A stretch of 11,929 bases of DNA, from NCBI GenBank assembly GCA_946886865.1, contig CAMPJI010000070.1:1-11929 (forward strand). Direction: 5' to 3'. This stretch comes from an uncultured Lysobacterales bacterium (GTDB taxonomy: Bacteria > Pseudomonadota > Gammaproteobacteria > Xanthomonadales > Xanthomonadaceae). How positions within the stretch are numbered: position 1 is the first letter of the stretch; the number at the start of each line of letters is the position of its first letter. Positions 1 to 5,801 of the stretch are shown here, piece by piece. The position numbers and the translations under genes were made by a program. The notes under the pieces are model-generated. The model ran no database searches and was not told the DNA's origin. It saw nothing but the letters and a program-made list of their open reading frames with translations.

Positions 1-1153
1 GCTGGTGCACGGTCTCGGTGCCCTCGTAGGTGATCACCGACTCCAGGTTGAGCGCGTGGCGGATGGCTGCGTGCTCGGTGGTGATGCCGGCGCCGCCCAG
101 CAGGTCGCGGCAATCGCGGGCGATGTCGATAGCCATGCGGCAGTTGTTCCACTTGGCCAGCGACACCTGCGTCGGCGCCATCCTGCCGGCATCCTTGAGA
201 CGGCCCAGCTGCAGCGACAGCAGTTGCGCGCTGGTGATACGGCGCGCCATGTCGGCCAGGCGCAGCTGCGCGGCCTGGTTGGCGGCCAGCGGGCGGTCGA
301 ACAGGATGCGCTCCTTGCTGTAGTTCAGCGCCTCGTCCAGGCACGCGATGGCCGCACCGATCGGACCCCAGGTGATGCCGTAGCGCGCCTGCGTCAGGCA
401 GCCCAGCGGACCCTTGAGCCCCTTGACGTTGGGCAGCCGGTTGGCCTCCGGCACGCGCACGTTGTCGAAGAACAGCGAGCTGGTGACGGACGCGCGCAGG
501 CTCATCTTGTGCTTGATTTCCTGGGCGGCGAAGCCGGCCATGCCCTTCTCAACCACGAAACCCTGGATGCCGTCATCGGTCTGCGCCCAGACAATGGCGA
601 TGTCGGCCAGGTTGCCGTTGGTGATCCACATCTTGGCGCCGTTGATGACCCAGTCGCCGCCGTCCTTCTTCGCGACGGTCTTCATGTTGGCCGGGTCGGA
701 GCCGCCGTGCGGCTCGGTCAGGCCGAAGCAGCCGATCACCTTGCCCGCGGCCATGTCCGGCAGCCAGCGCTTCTTCTGCTCCTCGCTCCCGTAGGCAAAG
801 ATCGGGTACATGCACAGCGAGGACTGCACCGAGACGAAGCTGCGGATGCCGCTGTCGCCACGCTCCAGCTCCTGGCAGATCAGGCCGTAGGAGACCGAGT
901 TCAGGCCGCCACCGCCGTACTCCTCCGGCAGGGTCGAACCCAGCAGACCCAGTTCGGCGATCTCGCCAACCAGCTCCTTCGGGAAGCGCCCCTCGTCGAA
1001 CGCGTCGCCGATGATGGGCAGGACGCGCTCATCGGTGAACCGTGCCACGGTGTCCTGTACCGCGCGCTCCTCCTCGCTGAGCAGGGAGCGGACGTCGTAG
1101 AGGTCGTACGGGTGCAGGGCCATGGCGGACTCGGGCAGGTCAAAGATCGCCAT
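1..1153 (-). CDS. gcdH: Glutaryl-CoA dehydrogenase (acyl-CoA dehydrogenase family), 3' end cut by window
   Basis: Converts glutaryl-CoA to crotonyl-CoA plus CO2 with FAD, in cytoplasmic lysine, hydroxylysine and tryptophan breakdown. The reverse strand is open for 384 codons and runs off the window; about a dozen C-terminal residues should be missing. Visible marks, numbered from the Met at 1153: IRSFVSVQSSL at 103-113, with R104 matching the arginine that binds the glutaryl carboxylate; the FAD/substrate stretch GCFGLTEPHGGSDPANM; and YEGTETVHQ at the cut end, where E377 is the expected catalytic base. The start is uncertain. The Met at 1153 has no clear Shine-Dalgarno and overlaps a TACAAT that looks like a -10 box. 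The in-frame Met at 1123 begins MALHPYDLYDV, which I recall as the usual family start, and may be the real one. The family call is firm; glutaryl specificity rests on resemblance. Confidence 0.92.
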   Translation of the reverse strand, partial: MAIFDLPESAMALHPYDLYDVRSLLSEEERAVQDTVARFTDERVLPIIGDAFDEGRFPKELVGEIAELGLLGSTLPEEYGGGGLNSVSYGLICQELERGDSGIRSFVSVQSSLCMYPIFAYGSEEQKKRWLPDMAAGKVIGCFGLTEPHGGSDPANMKTVAKKDGGDWVINGAKMWITNGNLADIAIVWAQTDDGIQGFVVEKGMAGFAAQEIKHKMSLRASVTSSLFFDNVRVPEANRLPNVKGLKGPLGCLTQARYGITWGPIGAAIACLDEALNYSKERILFDRPLAANQAAQLRLADMARRITSAQLLSLQLGRLKDAGRMAPTQVSLAKWNNCRMAIDIARDCRDLLGGAGITTEHAAIRHALNLESVITYEGTETVHQ

Positions 1154-1216
1154 TGTATCGGGGCGCCCGAGGCCGCGGCACCCCGCGCGCGACCCTGAAA
1201 ACGGTTGTAGCCCGGC

Positions 1217-1249
1217 AAACGAAAAGAGGGGCCGGAAAACCGGCCCCTC
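1217..1249 (-). terminator. Rho-independent terminator of the upstream glycine-zipper gene
   Basis: A perfect 10-bp stem (GAGGGGCCGG with CCGGCCCCTC, 1226-1249) closes on an AAAA/TTTT loop. Read on the minus strand it is followed by TTTTCGTTT. It lies 27 bp past the stop of the glycine-zipper gene and separates it from gcdH on the same strand, so gcdH probably needs its own promoter in 1154-1220. Confidence 0.9.
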
Positions 1250-1276
1250 CCGTTCGGCACGTGTTCCGCGAGGCAA

Positions 1277-2074
1277 TTACCCGCGGTCGTTATCGGTCAC
1301 CAGCGCAGTGCGGGTCATCACCTGACCGTCGATCACGGGCAGACGATCGCCCGGCTTATCGTCCATGCGGACCGTCTGCTGCTGGCCGTCGTAGCGGTAG
1401 GTCACGTCATACCCGACCACCTGGTCCTCGTTGCCCAGCGAAATGCGGCTGCCCGGCTTGCTGCCGGTGCGCATCGTCCCCGTCGTGCCGTCCGGGTTGC
1501 GATAGGTCACGTTGTAACCGACCACGCGCGAGGACTGCGAGGTGTCGGAGACGGTGCGGCACTGGCGGTCGACGCGTTCAACCACGCGGCCACCGACATG
1601 GTTGCGGTCGACGCGGTTGCCCACGTAGCCACCGCCCACTGCACCGGCCACCGTTGCCAGCTTCTTGCCGTTGCCGCCGCCCACCTGGTTGCCCACCAGG
1701 CCGCCGATAAGCGCGCCGGCCACCGTGCCACCGACATTGCCATCGCGCTCGGGCAGGCGCTCCTGCACCACGACGTCCTCACAGACTTCGCGCGGGCTGG
1801 ACACGGTGCTCGTCTCGCTGATGGGATCGGAGCCGATCACGGTCGCGTACAGCGCCTGCTTCTCGTTGACCGGCTCCACCGCCACGACGTCGGCGTACTC
1901 GATGCCATCAATGGCGCCATCCTCCACTGCATCGACATCAAGTGGAGTGGCGGCGGCAGCGGCGTCGGACGCGGTCGCAACCGGGTTGTCGTCGGCAAAG
2001 CTGTTGTAGGCGGCGACCGCGACGCCACCGACCAGCAGGGACGCCAATGCGACTGCGAGCATGTTCTTGTTCAT
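1277..2074 (-). CDS. Glycine-zipper envelope protein with duplicated C-terminal module
   Basis: Predicted cell-envelope protein of 265 residues, function unknown. The order is: an N-terminal hydrophobic segment (about 5-24; signal peptide or anchor, no lipobox); an Ala/Asp-rich linker (about 28-70); a glycine-zipper 2TM segment (about 114-152, with GGTVAGALIGGLVGNQVGGG and AGAVGGGYVGNRV); then two copies of a module, VVGYNVTYRNPDGT...KPGSRISL (184-213) and VVGYDVTYRYDGQ...KPGDRLPV (219-247). C98 and C172 flank the zipper and could form a disulfide. The start at 2074 is set by AGGAGG at 2081-2086, six bases upstream; longer readings of the frame lack such a site and would put sequence in front of the signal. 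The family resembles Pcp/SlyB and 17-kDa surface antigens. Transcribed divergently from the DUF6116-like gene. Confidence 0.9.
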   Translation of the reverse strand: MNKNMLAVALASLLVGGVAVAAYNSFADDNPVATASDAAAAATPLDVDAVEDGAIDGIEYADVVAVEPVNEKQALYATVIGSDPISETSTVSSPREVCEDVVVQERLPERDGNVGGTVAGALIGGLVGNQVGGGNGKKLATVAGAVGGGYVGNRVDRNHVGGRVVERVDRQCRTVSDTSQSSRVVGYNVTYRNPDGTTGTMRTGSKPGSRISLGNEDQVVGYDVTYRYDGQQQTVRMDDKPGDRLPVIDGQVMTRTALVTDNDRG

Positions 2075-2120
2075 AACGGCCCTCCTGAAGCGGGGTCTGG
2101 TGCCCGCACTGGGTGTGGGC

Positions 2121-2149
2121 GGCATTCCACCACCGCGTGGCTGAATGCC
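2121..2149. repeat. 29-nt interrupted palindrome in the divergent intergenic region
   Basis: GGCATTC (2121-2127) pairs with GAATGCC (2143-2149), and inside them CCAC pairs with GTGG around a 3-nt loop. A run of six T (2156-2161) follows on the plus strand after a 6-nt gap. It could be a plus-strand terminator or attenuator, an operator, or a 5' hairpin of the minus-strand mRNA. There is no plus-strand gene upstream for it to terminate. Confidence 0.6.
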
Positions 2150-2156
2150 TCCCGAT

Positions 2157-2186
2157 TTTTTAACGCCAGCCTGTCGCTTCCGTGAA
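2157..2186 (-). promoter_or_regulatory. Candidate promoter of the glycine-zipper gene
   Basis: On the minus strand TTCACG (2186-2181) lies 18 bases before TAAAAA (2162-2157), matching sigma-70 consensus at 4/6 and 4/6. This is the only AT-rich spot upstream of the gene. Transcription would start near 2150, at the edge of the palindrome. Judged by eye. Confidence 0.35.
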
Positions 2187-2201
2187 CCGCATCGCGGCAC
2201 C

Positions 2202-2211
2202 GTGCTAGCGT
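2202..2211 (+). promoter_or_regulatory. Candidate extended -10 promoter of the DUF6116-like gene
   Basis: GTGCTAGCGT carries a TGnTA extended -10 pattern about 30 bases before the ATG at 2241. The surrounding GCATC...CGTGCTAnCGTC also occurs upstream of the cytochrome gene at 4119-4141. The -10 itself is weak (TAGCGT, 3/6). Confidence 0.35.
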
Positions 2212-2240
2212 CGTCTGTGCACCCGGCCAAGGTCTCCCCC

Positions 2241-2453
2241 ATGCCCAACCCCATCCTCCTCCCTGTCCTGAACTGGGCGCGCAAGCTGCGCTACCCCACG
2301 CTGTTCAAGCTGACCGCGGCCCTTTTCGCGATCACGCTGGTGGTGCCGGATCCCTTCCCTTTCGTCGATGAGATCCTGCTGGGCCTGGGCACCCTGCTGC
2401 TTTCGAGCTGGAAGAACCGCAACGCACCCGGTGAACCGGGTCAGCCGGACTGA
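2241..2453 (+). CDS. Small membrane protein, DUF6116-like
   Basis: A 70-residue protein of unknown function. It begins MPNPILLPVLNWARKLRYP, followed by a hydrophobic helix (about 22-35, LFKLTAALFAITLVVP), the acidic turn DPFPFVDEILLG and a second hydrophobic stretch (LLGLGTLLLSSW), ending in a hydrophilic tail. This pattern (RYPTLFKLTAALF...PFVDEILLGL) is what I remember as the DUF6116 family of Xanthomonadaceae; that identification is from memory. The start at 2241 follows AAGG nine bases upstream, and a longer in-frame reading from 2145 has no better site. The stop is 22 bases before the TatD-type gene, so the two may be co-transcribed. Confidence 0.8.
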   Translation: MPNPILLPVLNWARKLRYPTLFKLTAALFAITLVVPDPFPFVDEILLGLGTLLLSSWKNRNAPGEPGQPD

Positions 2454-2475
2454 GCTGACGGGTCGACCCTCACGC

Positions 2476-3246
2476 ATGGACCTGATCGACAGCCACTGCC
2501 ACCTCGACGCATCGGAATTCGACCCCGACCGGCCCGCCGTACTGGAGCGGGCGCGCCAAGCCGGCGTCAGCCGGCAGGTGGTGCCCGCAGTCACGGCCGC
2601 CTCCTGGCCCAAGCTCAAAGAGGTGTGCGCCCAGGACAGGGGGCTGTATCCCGCCTACGGCCTGCACCCCATGTCCCTGCCCGACCACCGCCCGGCGCAC
2701 CTGGACACGCTTCGCCAGTGGATCGAACGCGAGTGCCCGCGGGCGATCGGCGAGTGCGGGCTCGACTACTTCGTCGACGGCCTGGACCGTGACACGCAAG
2801 CGCACTATTTCGAAGGCCAATTGCGGCTGGCCCGCGAGTTCGACCTGCCCGTGATCGTCCATGCACGGCGCGCGGTCGACCCGGTCCTGGCGGCCATCCG
2901 GCGGTTCGCGCCCCTGCGAGGGGTCGTCCACAGTTTTTCAGGAAGCCGGCAGCAGGCCGAGCAACTCTGGGACCAGGGGTTCCTGGTGGGGCTGGGTGGC
3001 CCGGTCACCTACGAACGCGCACAACGCCTGCGCACGCTCGCCGCCACCATGCCGATCGAGTACCTGCTGCTGGAGACCGACGCGCCGGATCAGCCCGACG
3101 CCGAAATCCGCGGCCAGCGTAACGAGCCGGCCCGCCTTACCCACGTTCTCGCCACCATTGCACGGCTGCGCGACGAGTCGCCGGACACCGTCGGCGAGGC
3201 CACCCGTCGCAACGCCGAGCGGCTCTTCAACCTGCCGGCACGCTGA
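2476..3246 (+). CDS. yjjV: TatD-family metal-dependent hydrolase (YjjV-like)
   Basis: A cytoplasmic amidohydrolase-superfamily enzyme of 256 residues with a TIM-barrel fold; TatD relatives are metal-dependent DNases, but the substrate of this subgroup is not settled. All expected metal ligands are present: H7 and H9 (DSHCHLD), E93 (IGECGLDYF), H129 (VIVHARR), H152 (VVHSFSGS) and D202 (LLLETDAPDQP). The segment VVHSFSGSRQQAEQL...GGPVTYERA resembles E. coli YjjV more than TatD or YcfH. The start at 2476 gives the canonical MDLIDSHCHLD N-terminus; a longer reading from 2368 is an out-of-frame overlap with the preceding gene and is rejected. The ribosome site is weak, consistent with coupling to the gene 22 bases upstream. 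Its last 20 bases overlap the 3' end of tcdA on the other strand. Confidence 0.93.
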   Translation: MDLIDSHCHLDASEFDPDRPAVLERARQAGVSRQVVPAVTAASWPKLKEVCAQDRGLYPAYGLHPMSLPDHRPAHLDTLRQWIERECPRAIGECGLDYFVDGLDRDTQAHYFEGQLRLAREFDLPVIVHARRAVDPVLAAIRRFAPLRGVVHSFSGSRQQAEQLWDQGFLVGLGGPVTYERAQRLRTLAATMPIEYLLLETDAPDQPDAEIRGQRNEPARLTHVLATIARLRDESPDTVGEATRRNAERLFNLPAR

Positions 3247-4087
3247 CCGCATCCACCGCCTGCGACACGGCGGGCGCCCGGGTCGGCTTGAGCAGCATCG
3301 GCACCGCCTTGCCGACCATCGCGAACGCAAACGCGCCCGTGATGTGCGTGGCCGCCCCCAGGCCCGCGCCGCAATCCAGCTTGAAGCCGGCCTCGCCCTC
3401 CAGCTTCGGTCGCACCCCGCACACTCGGCCGTCGGCCTGCGGGTACTGCACGTTCTCGAGCGAGTACACCGCCGGCACGCCGAAATAGCGCGATGGATTG
3501 CGCGGGAAATTGAATTCCGCGCGCAGCTTCTTGCGGATCAGCGCGAGCATCGCGTCGTGCTCGGTCCGTGACAGGTCGCGCACCCGCACCTGGGTCGGAT
3601 CGGTGCGACCGCCCGCCGAACCGCAGACGATGACCGGTTGCTTGCGCCGGCGGCACCATGCCACCAGCTCCACCTTGCTGCGGAAGCTGTCGCACGCATC
3701 CAGTACCAGGTCGAATCCGGGCTCGAGCACGTCGCCGATGGTCGTGGCCGTGAGGAAGCGCGCCTGTGCGTCGACCGCGATGGCCGGATTGATCGCCCTG
3801 CACCGCGCCGCCATCGCCTCCACCTTCAACACCCCGTACTGGCCCTCGAGGGCTGGCAGCTGACGGTTGGTGTTGGACACGCACAGGTCGTCGGCGTCCA
3901 CCAGCGTCAGGTGGCCGACCCCGCTGCGGGCCAGCGCCTCGGCCACCCACGAGCCGACACCACCCACGCCAACGATGGCGACGCGGCACTGGGACAGGCG
4001 TTCGAGGGCTCCGCGGCCGTACAGCCGGTCGATACCGCCGAAGCGGTCCTGCCAGCCGGAATCGAGGGGAAGGTCGGGCATCGACAT
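3227..4087 (-). CDS. tcdA: tRNA threonylcarbamoyladenosine dehydratase TcdA (CsdL)
   Basis: An E1-like, ATP-dependent enzyme that cyclises t6A at position 37 of ANN-decoding tRNAs to ct6A in the cytoplasm. The 286 residues show the nucleotide-binding loop GVGGVGS (40-46), the aspartates of LTLVDADDLCVSNTNRQ (61-76), LDACDS (129-134), VCGSAGGRTDPTQVRVRDLS (154-173), RYFGVPAVYSLE (200-211) and a C-terminal GAGLGAATHITGAFAF. Length and motif order fit E. coli TcdA, whose partner is the CsdA/CsdE sulfur system; neither gene is in view. Start choice: two Met codons, 4087 and 4081. A TACACT -10-like box ends at 4088, so a transcript would begin about at the 4081 ATG, giving a leaderless MPDLPLDSG start. 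The gene overlaps the hydrolase gene by 20 bp at the stop end. Confidence 0.95.
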   Translation of the reverse strand: MSMPDLPLDSGWQDRFGGIDRLYGRGALERLSQCRVAIVGVGGVGSWVAEALARSGVGHLTLVDADDLCVSNTNRQLPALEGQYGVLKVEAMAARCRAINPAIAVDAQARFLTATTIGDVLEPGFDLVLDACDSFRSKVELVAWCRRRKQPVIVCGSAGGRTDPTQVRVRDLSRTEHDAMLALIRKKLRAEFNFPRNPSRYFGVPAVYSLENVQYPQADGRVCGVRPKLEGEAGFKLDCGAGLGAATHITGAFAFAMVGKAVPMLLKPTRAPAVSQAVDAVSVPAG

Positions 4088-4093
4088 AGTGTA
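4088..4093 (-). promoter_or_regulatory. Candidate -10 box of tcdA
   Basis: TACACT on the minus strand (4/6 match) directly abuts the first ATG of tcdA. The -35 region is not recognisable. If real, the transcript starts at about 4081 and is leaderless or nearly so. Confidence 0.35.
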
Positions 4094-4130
4094 GGACGCC
4101 GCCGCGTGCCAGCGGATCGCATCACGCTGC

Positions 4131-4140
4131 GTGCTATCGT
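4131..4140 (+). promoter_or_regulatory. Candidate extended -10 promoter of the cytochrome gene
   Basis: GTGCTATCGT holds TGnTATCGT, an extended -10 with a 4/6 match. A start near 4147 would leave a leader of about 21 bases including the AGGAGG at 4155-4160. The flanking GCATC...CGTGCTAnCGTC is shared with the promoter candidate at 2202. Confidence 0.45.
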
Positions 4141-4167
4141 CCGCCGACCCATTCAGGAGGCCAGGCC

Positions 4168-4644
4168 ATGACCGATCCCCAGCCCCGCGACTCCCGTTCC
4201 GACGCCACTGCGACCGGCCGCAAGGGGAACGGCTCGCGTTACCTGTTCCTGTTCCTGCTGGGCCTGGTGATCGGCGTGCTGGGCGTAGTGATGCTCATGC
4301 GCGCACTGGAGTCCCGCAAGGGCTGGACCGACCACTACCCGCATGCCGCGATGCAGATGATGCAGGCACATCTCGCGCAGATGGGGGGCTCGATCGAAGC
4401 CAACCGCTGTGCCGCCACCGACGTGCTGCCCCACCTGCAGGCGCTGCGCGTGGTCGCCAATGACCTGGAGCCGGCGTTTCCCGACCTGCGCGACGACACC
4501 CGGTTCGCGCAGCACGCCGGACGGCTGCGCGCGACGCTGGATGACGCGTTGGGCAGCCCTCCCCTCAACTGCGCGAGTGCGACCGCCACTTCCGAGAACA
4601 TCGGTGAGGCCTGCAAAGCCTGTCACCAGGATTTCCGTGGCTGA
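4168..4644 (+). CDS. Membrane-anchored c-type cytochrome, single C-terminal heme site
   Basis: A 158-residue protein with one predicted transmembrane helix (about 25-45, YLFLFLLGLVIGVLGVVML) after a hydrophilic, basic N-terminus, which places the rest in the periplasm. The heme-binding motif CKACH (149-153) lies six residues from the end. A C-terminal CxxCH after a helical domain is the layout of cytochrome c'/c-556 type proteins, so I infer a four-helix-bundle cytochrome held to the inner membrane. Two further cysteines, C81 and C135, could form a disulfide. The redox partner and role are unknown, and no oxidase, reductase or maturation gene adjoins. The start at 4168 is fixed by AGGAGG at 4155-4160, seven bases upstream. 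The gene is divergent from tcdA with only 80 bp between them. Confidence 0.85.
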   Translation: MTDPQPRDSRSDATATGRKGNGSRYLFLFLLGLVIGVLGVVMLMRALESRKGWTDHYPHAAMQMMQAHLAQMGGSIEANRCAATDVLPHLQALRVVANDLEPAFPDLRDDTRFAQHAGRLRATLDDALGSPPLNCASATATSENIGEACKACHQDFRG

Positions 4645-4761
4645 CCGCACGCGGGTCCGCACCGTCGCCCTTAGCGGCGAGCGCGGCTTGCCGTCTGGGG
4701 GATGAACCACGCCCGCAGGGTTGATCACGTGTTCACGGATCGCTGCCTACGGTGGCGGCGC

Positions 4762-4777
4762 GTGGCGGTTCCGCCAC
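4762..4777 (+). repeat. Small hairpin in the leader of the glycine-zipper lipoprotein gene
   Basis: GTGGCGG (4762-4768) pairs perfectly with CCGCCAC (4771-4777) around TT, 27 bases before the ATG at 4805. A second GTGGCGG at 4752-4758 could pair instead. No T-run follows, so it is not an intrinsic terminator. It may be a leader structure or chance in GC-rich DNA. Confidence 0.35.
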
Positions 4778-4804
4778 CCGTCCACCATCTTTGAGGAGAG
4801 CGGA

Positions 4805-5284
4805 ATGAACACCATGAACCTTCGATTGCTCGGCGTGGCGACTGCATCGGTGCTGGCACTGGCCGGTTGTGCGACGTCCGGTTACGGCTCGGCAGGCGCT
4901 GGCGCCGGTGTCGGCTACGGCAACAGCACCGCCAACTGTTATGACTGCGGCACCGTCACCCGTATCGAGCAGGTCAGCAGCGGCAGCACCGCGCCGCGCG
5001 CCACCGGCGCCGTGCTGGGCGGCCTGGTCGGCGCCGCTGCCGGCCGCGCCATCGCGAAGGACCAGACCGACAGCGAGGGCCGTCAGAACACCGCGACGGT
5101 CGCGGGCGCGGTGGCGGGTGCCGTGGCCGGCAACGCGATCCAGAACCGCACCGGCGGCGCGTCCTACAACGTGTACGTGCGCATGCAGGACGGTCGTACG
5201 ACCGTTGTGACGCAGAACGATCTCGACGGTATCCGTGAAGGTTCGTACGTGCGCGTGTACAACGGCCGGGCGTGGGTGCGCTGA
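4805..5284 (+). CDS. Glycine-zipper 2TM outer-membrane lipoprotein (SlyB/Pcp-like)
   Basis: A 159-residue lipoprotein, probably outer-membrane and structural. The lipobox LAGC (19-22) puts the lipidated cysteine at C22, followed by ATSGYGSAGAG, without the inner-membrane retention Asp at +2. The spacer has CYDCG (two cysteines), then TRIEQV, and the glycine zipper runs from about 64 to 117 (GAVLGGLVGAAAGRAIAKD...TVAGAVAGAVAGNAI). The C-terminal domain, YNVYVRMQDGRTTVVTQND...VRVYNGRAWVR, is the SlyB/Pcp-type ending. GAGGAG at 4793-4798, six bases upstream, sets the start at 4805; an in-frame ATG at 4721 would spoil the signal peptide. The gene ends in a strong terminator. It is a second glycine-zipper protein, only distantly like the one at 1277-2074. 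Confidence 0.93.
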   Translation: MNTMNLRLLGVATASVLALAGCATSGYGSAGAGAGVGYGNSTANCYDCGTVTRIEQVSSGSTAPRATGAVLGGLVGAAAGRAIAKDQTDSEGRQNTATVAGAVAGAVAGNAIQNRTGGASYNVYVRMQDGRTTVVTQNDLDGIREGSYVRVYNGRAWVR

Positions 5285-5307
5285 TTCCACGACGACCGCA
5301 AGCAATG

Positions 5308-5337
5308 AAAAGCCCGGCCAATGGCCGGGCTTTTTTT
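5308..5337. terminator. Bidirectional intrinsic terminator between convergent genes
   Basis: A perfect 12-bp stem (AAAAGCCCGGCC with GGCCGGGCTTTT, 5308-5334) has loop AAT and a T7 tract on the plus strand. The A run on the left gives a T tract on the minus strand too. It lies 23 bp past the lipoprotein stop and 21 bp past the cold shock gene stop, and so can serve both. Confidence 0.93.
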
Positions 5338-5358
5338 GCGGCCCCAAGCCGTTGGGAC

Positions 5359-5568
5359 TCACATCGGCTCGACCGCGTCGGCCTGCAGGCCCTTCTGCCC
5401 CTGTACGACGGTGAAGGAGACCTTCTGGCCTTCTTTCAGACTCTTGAACCCCTGCGACTGGATCGCGCGGAAGTGCACGAAGACATCCTCGCCATTCTCG
5501 CGGCTGATGAAACCAAACCCCTTGGCATCGTTGAACCACTTCACGGTGCCGGTCTCACGGTTCGACAT
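5359..5568 (-). CDS. Cold shock domain protein (CspA family)
   Basis: A 69-residue single cold shock domain that binds single-stranded RNA/DNA, acting as an RNA chaperone in the cytoplasm. RNP1 KGFGFI (16-21) and RNP2 VFVHF (29-33) are intact, with the aromatic W11 and F12 ahead of them. It ends [19 protein letters not shown], as in Xanthomonas cold shock proteins. The start at 5568 ([12 protein letters not shown]) is chosen because AGGAG lies nine bases upstream and the family begins here. The in-frame ATGs at 5592 and 5730 would add unrelated N-terminal sequence and are taken as untranslated leader. Upstream lies a leader of about 180 bases with strong secondary structure. Which cold shock paralogue this is, and whether it is cold-induced or constitutive, cannot be read from the sequence. 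Confidence 0.95.
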   Translation of the reverse strand: MSNRETGTVKWFNDAKGFGFISRENGEDVFVHFRAIQSQGFKSLKEGQKVSFTVVQGQKGLQADAVEPM

Positions 5569-5603
5569 GGTGACGCGCTCCTGGTGGAACATGAGGGGAA
5601 TCC

Positions 5604-5618
5604 GGCGCCGGGGGCGCC
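5604..5618 (-). promoter_or_regulatory. GC hairpin in the cold shock gene leader
   Basis: GGCGCC at 5604-5609 and GGCGCC at 5613-5618 can pair around a 3-nt loop, 36 bases upstream of the start codon, within the predicted 5' untranslated region. Possible thermosensitive or translation-controlling structure; only the pairing potential is seen. Confidence 0.4.
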
Positions 5619-5753
5619 CGGCACGGACTGCGGCGTGGTGCTGGTTGCAAGGAGCAGGCGCAATGAAACGAAGAGGCGGGGTTGAATCGACCGCTTCGGG
5701 CCACGTTTCAAGGTGACCCCTGACAAACACAGCGGACGAAAATTACGCCGCGT

Positions 5754-5759
5754 ATTTTA
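5754..5759 (-). promoter_or_regulatory. Candidate -10 box of the cold shock gene
   Basis: TAAAAT on the minus strand matches the -10 consensus at 5/6 and lies in the only AT-rich patch (about 5736-5765) of this divergent region. Transcription from about 5747 would give a leader near 180 bases, as is usual for cspA-type genes. No good -35 is visible. A second option is TTGCAT (5768-5763) 17 bases before TAATTT (5745-5740). Confidence 0.45.
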
Positions 5760-5801
5760 AGAATGCAATCACGGCCGGAAGGCCATTTCGGGGACGGACA
5801 C

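Noticed and set aside
5..1198. 397-codon open frame on the plus strand opposite gcdH
   Set aside because: Antisense shadow; the minus strand encodes a well-formed acyl-CoA dehydrogenase.
3227..4087. E1-like (ThiF-fold) protein as part of a CBASS or ubiquitin-like conjugation system
   Set aside because: Full-length motif order and length match housekeeping TcdA, and no partner genes of such systems are present.
5569..5730. N-terminal extension of the cold shock protein to 5592 or 5730
   Set aside because: The added sequence is unlike any cold shock protein, and the ribosome site fits the Met at 5568.
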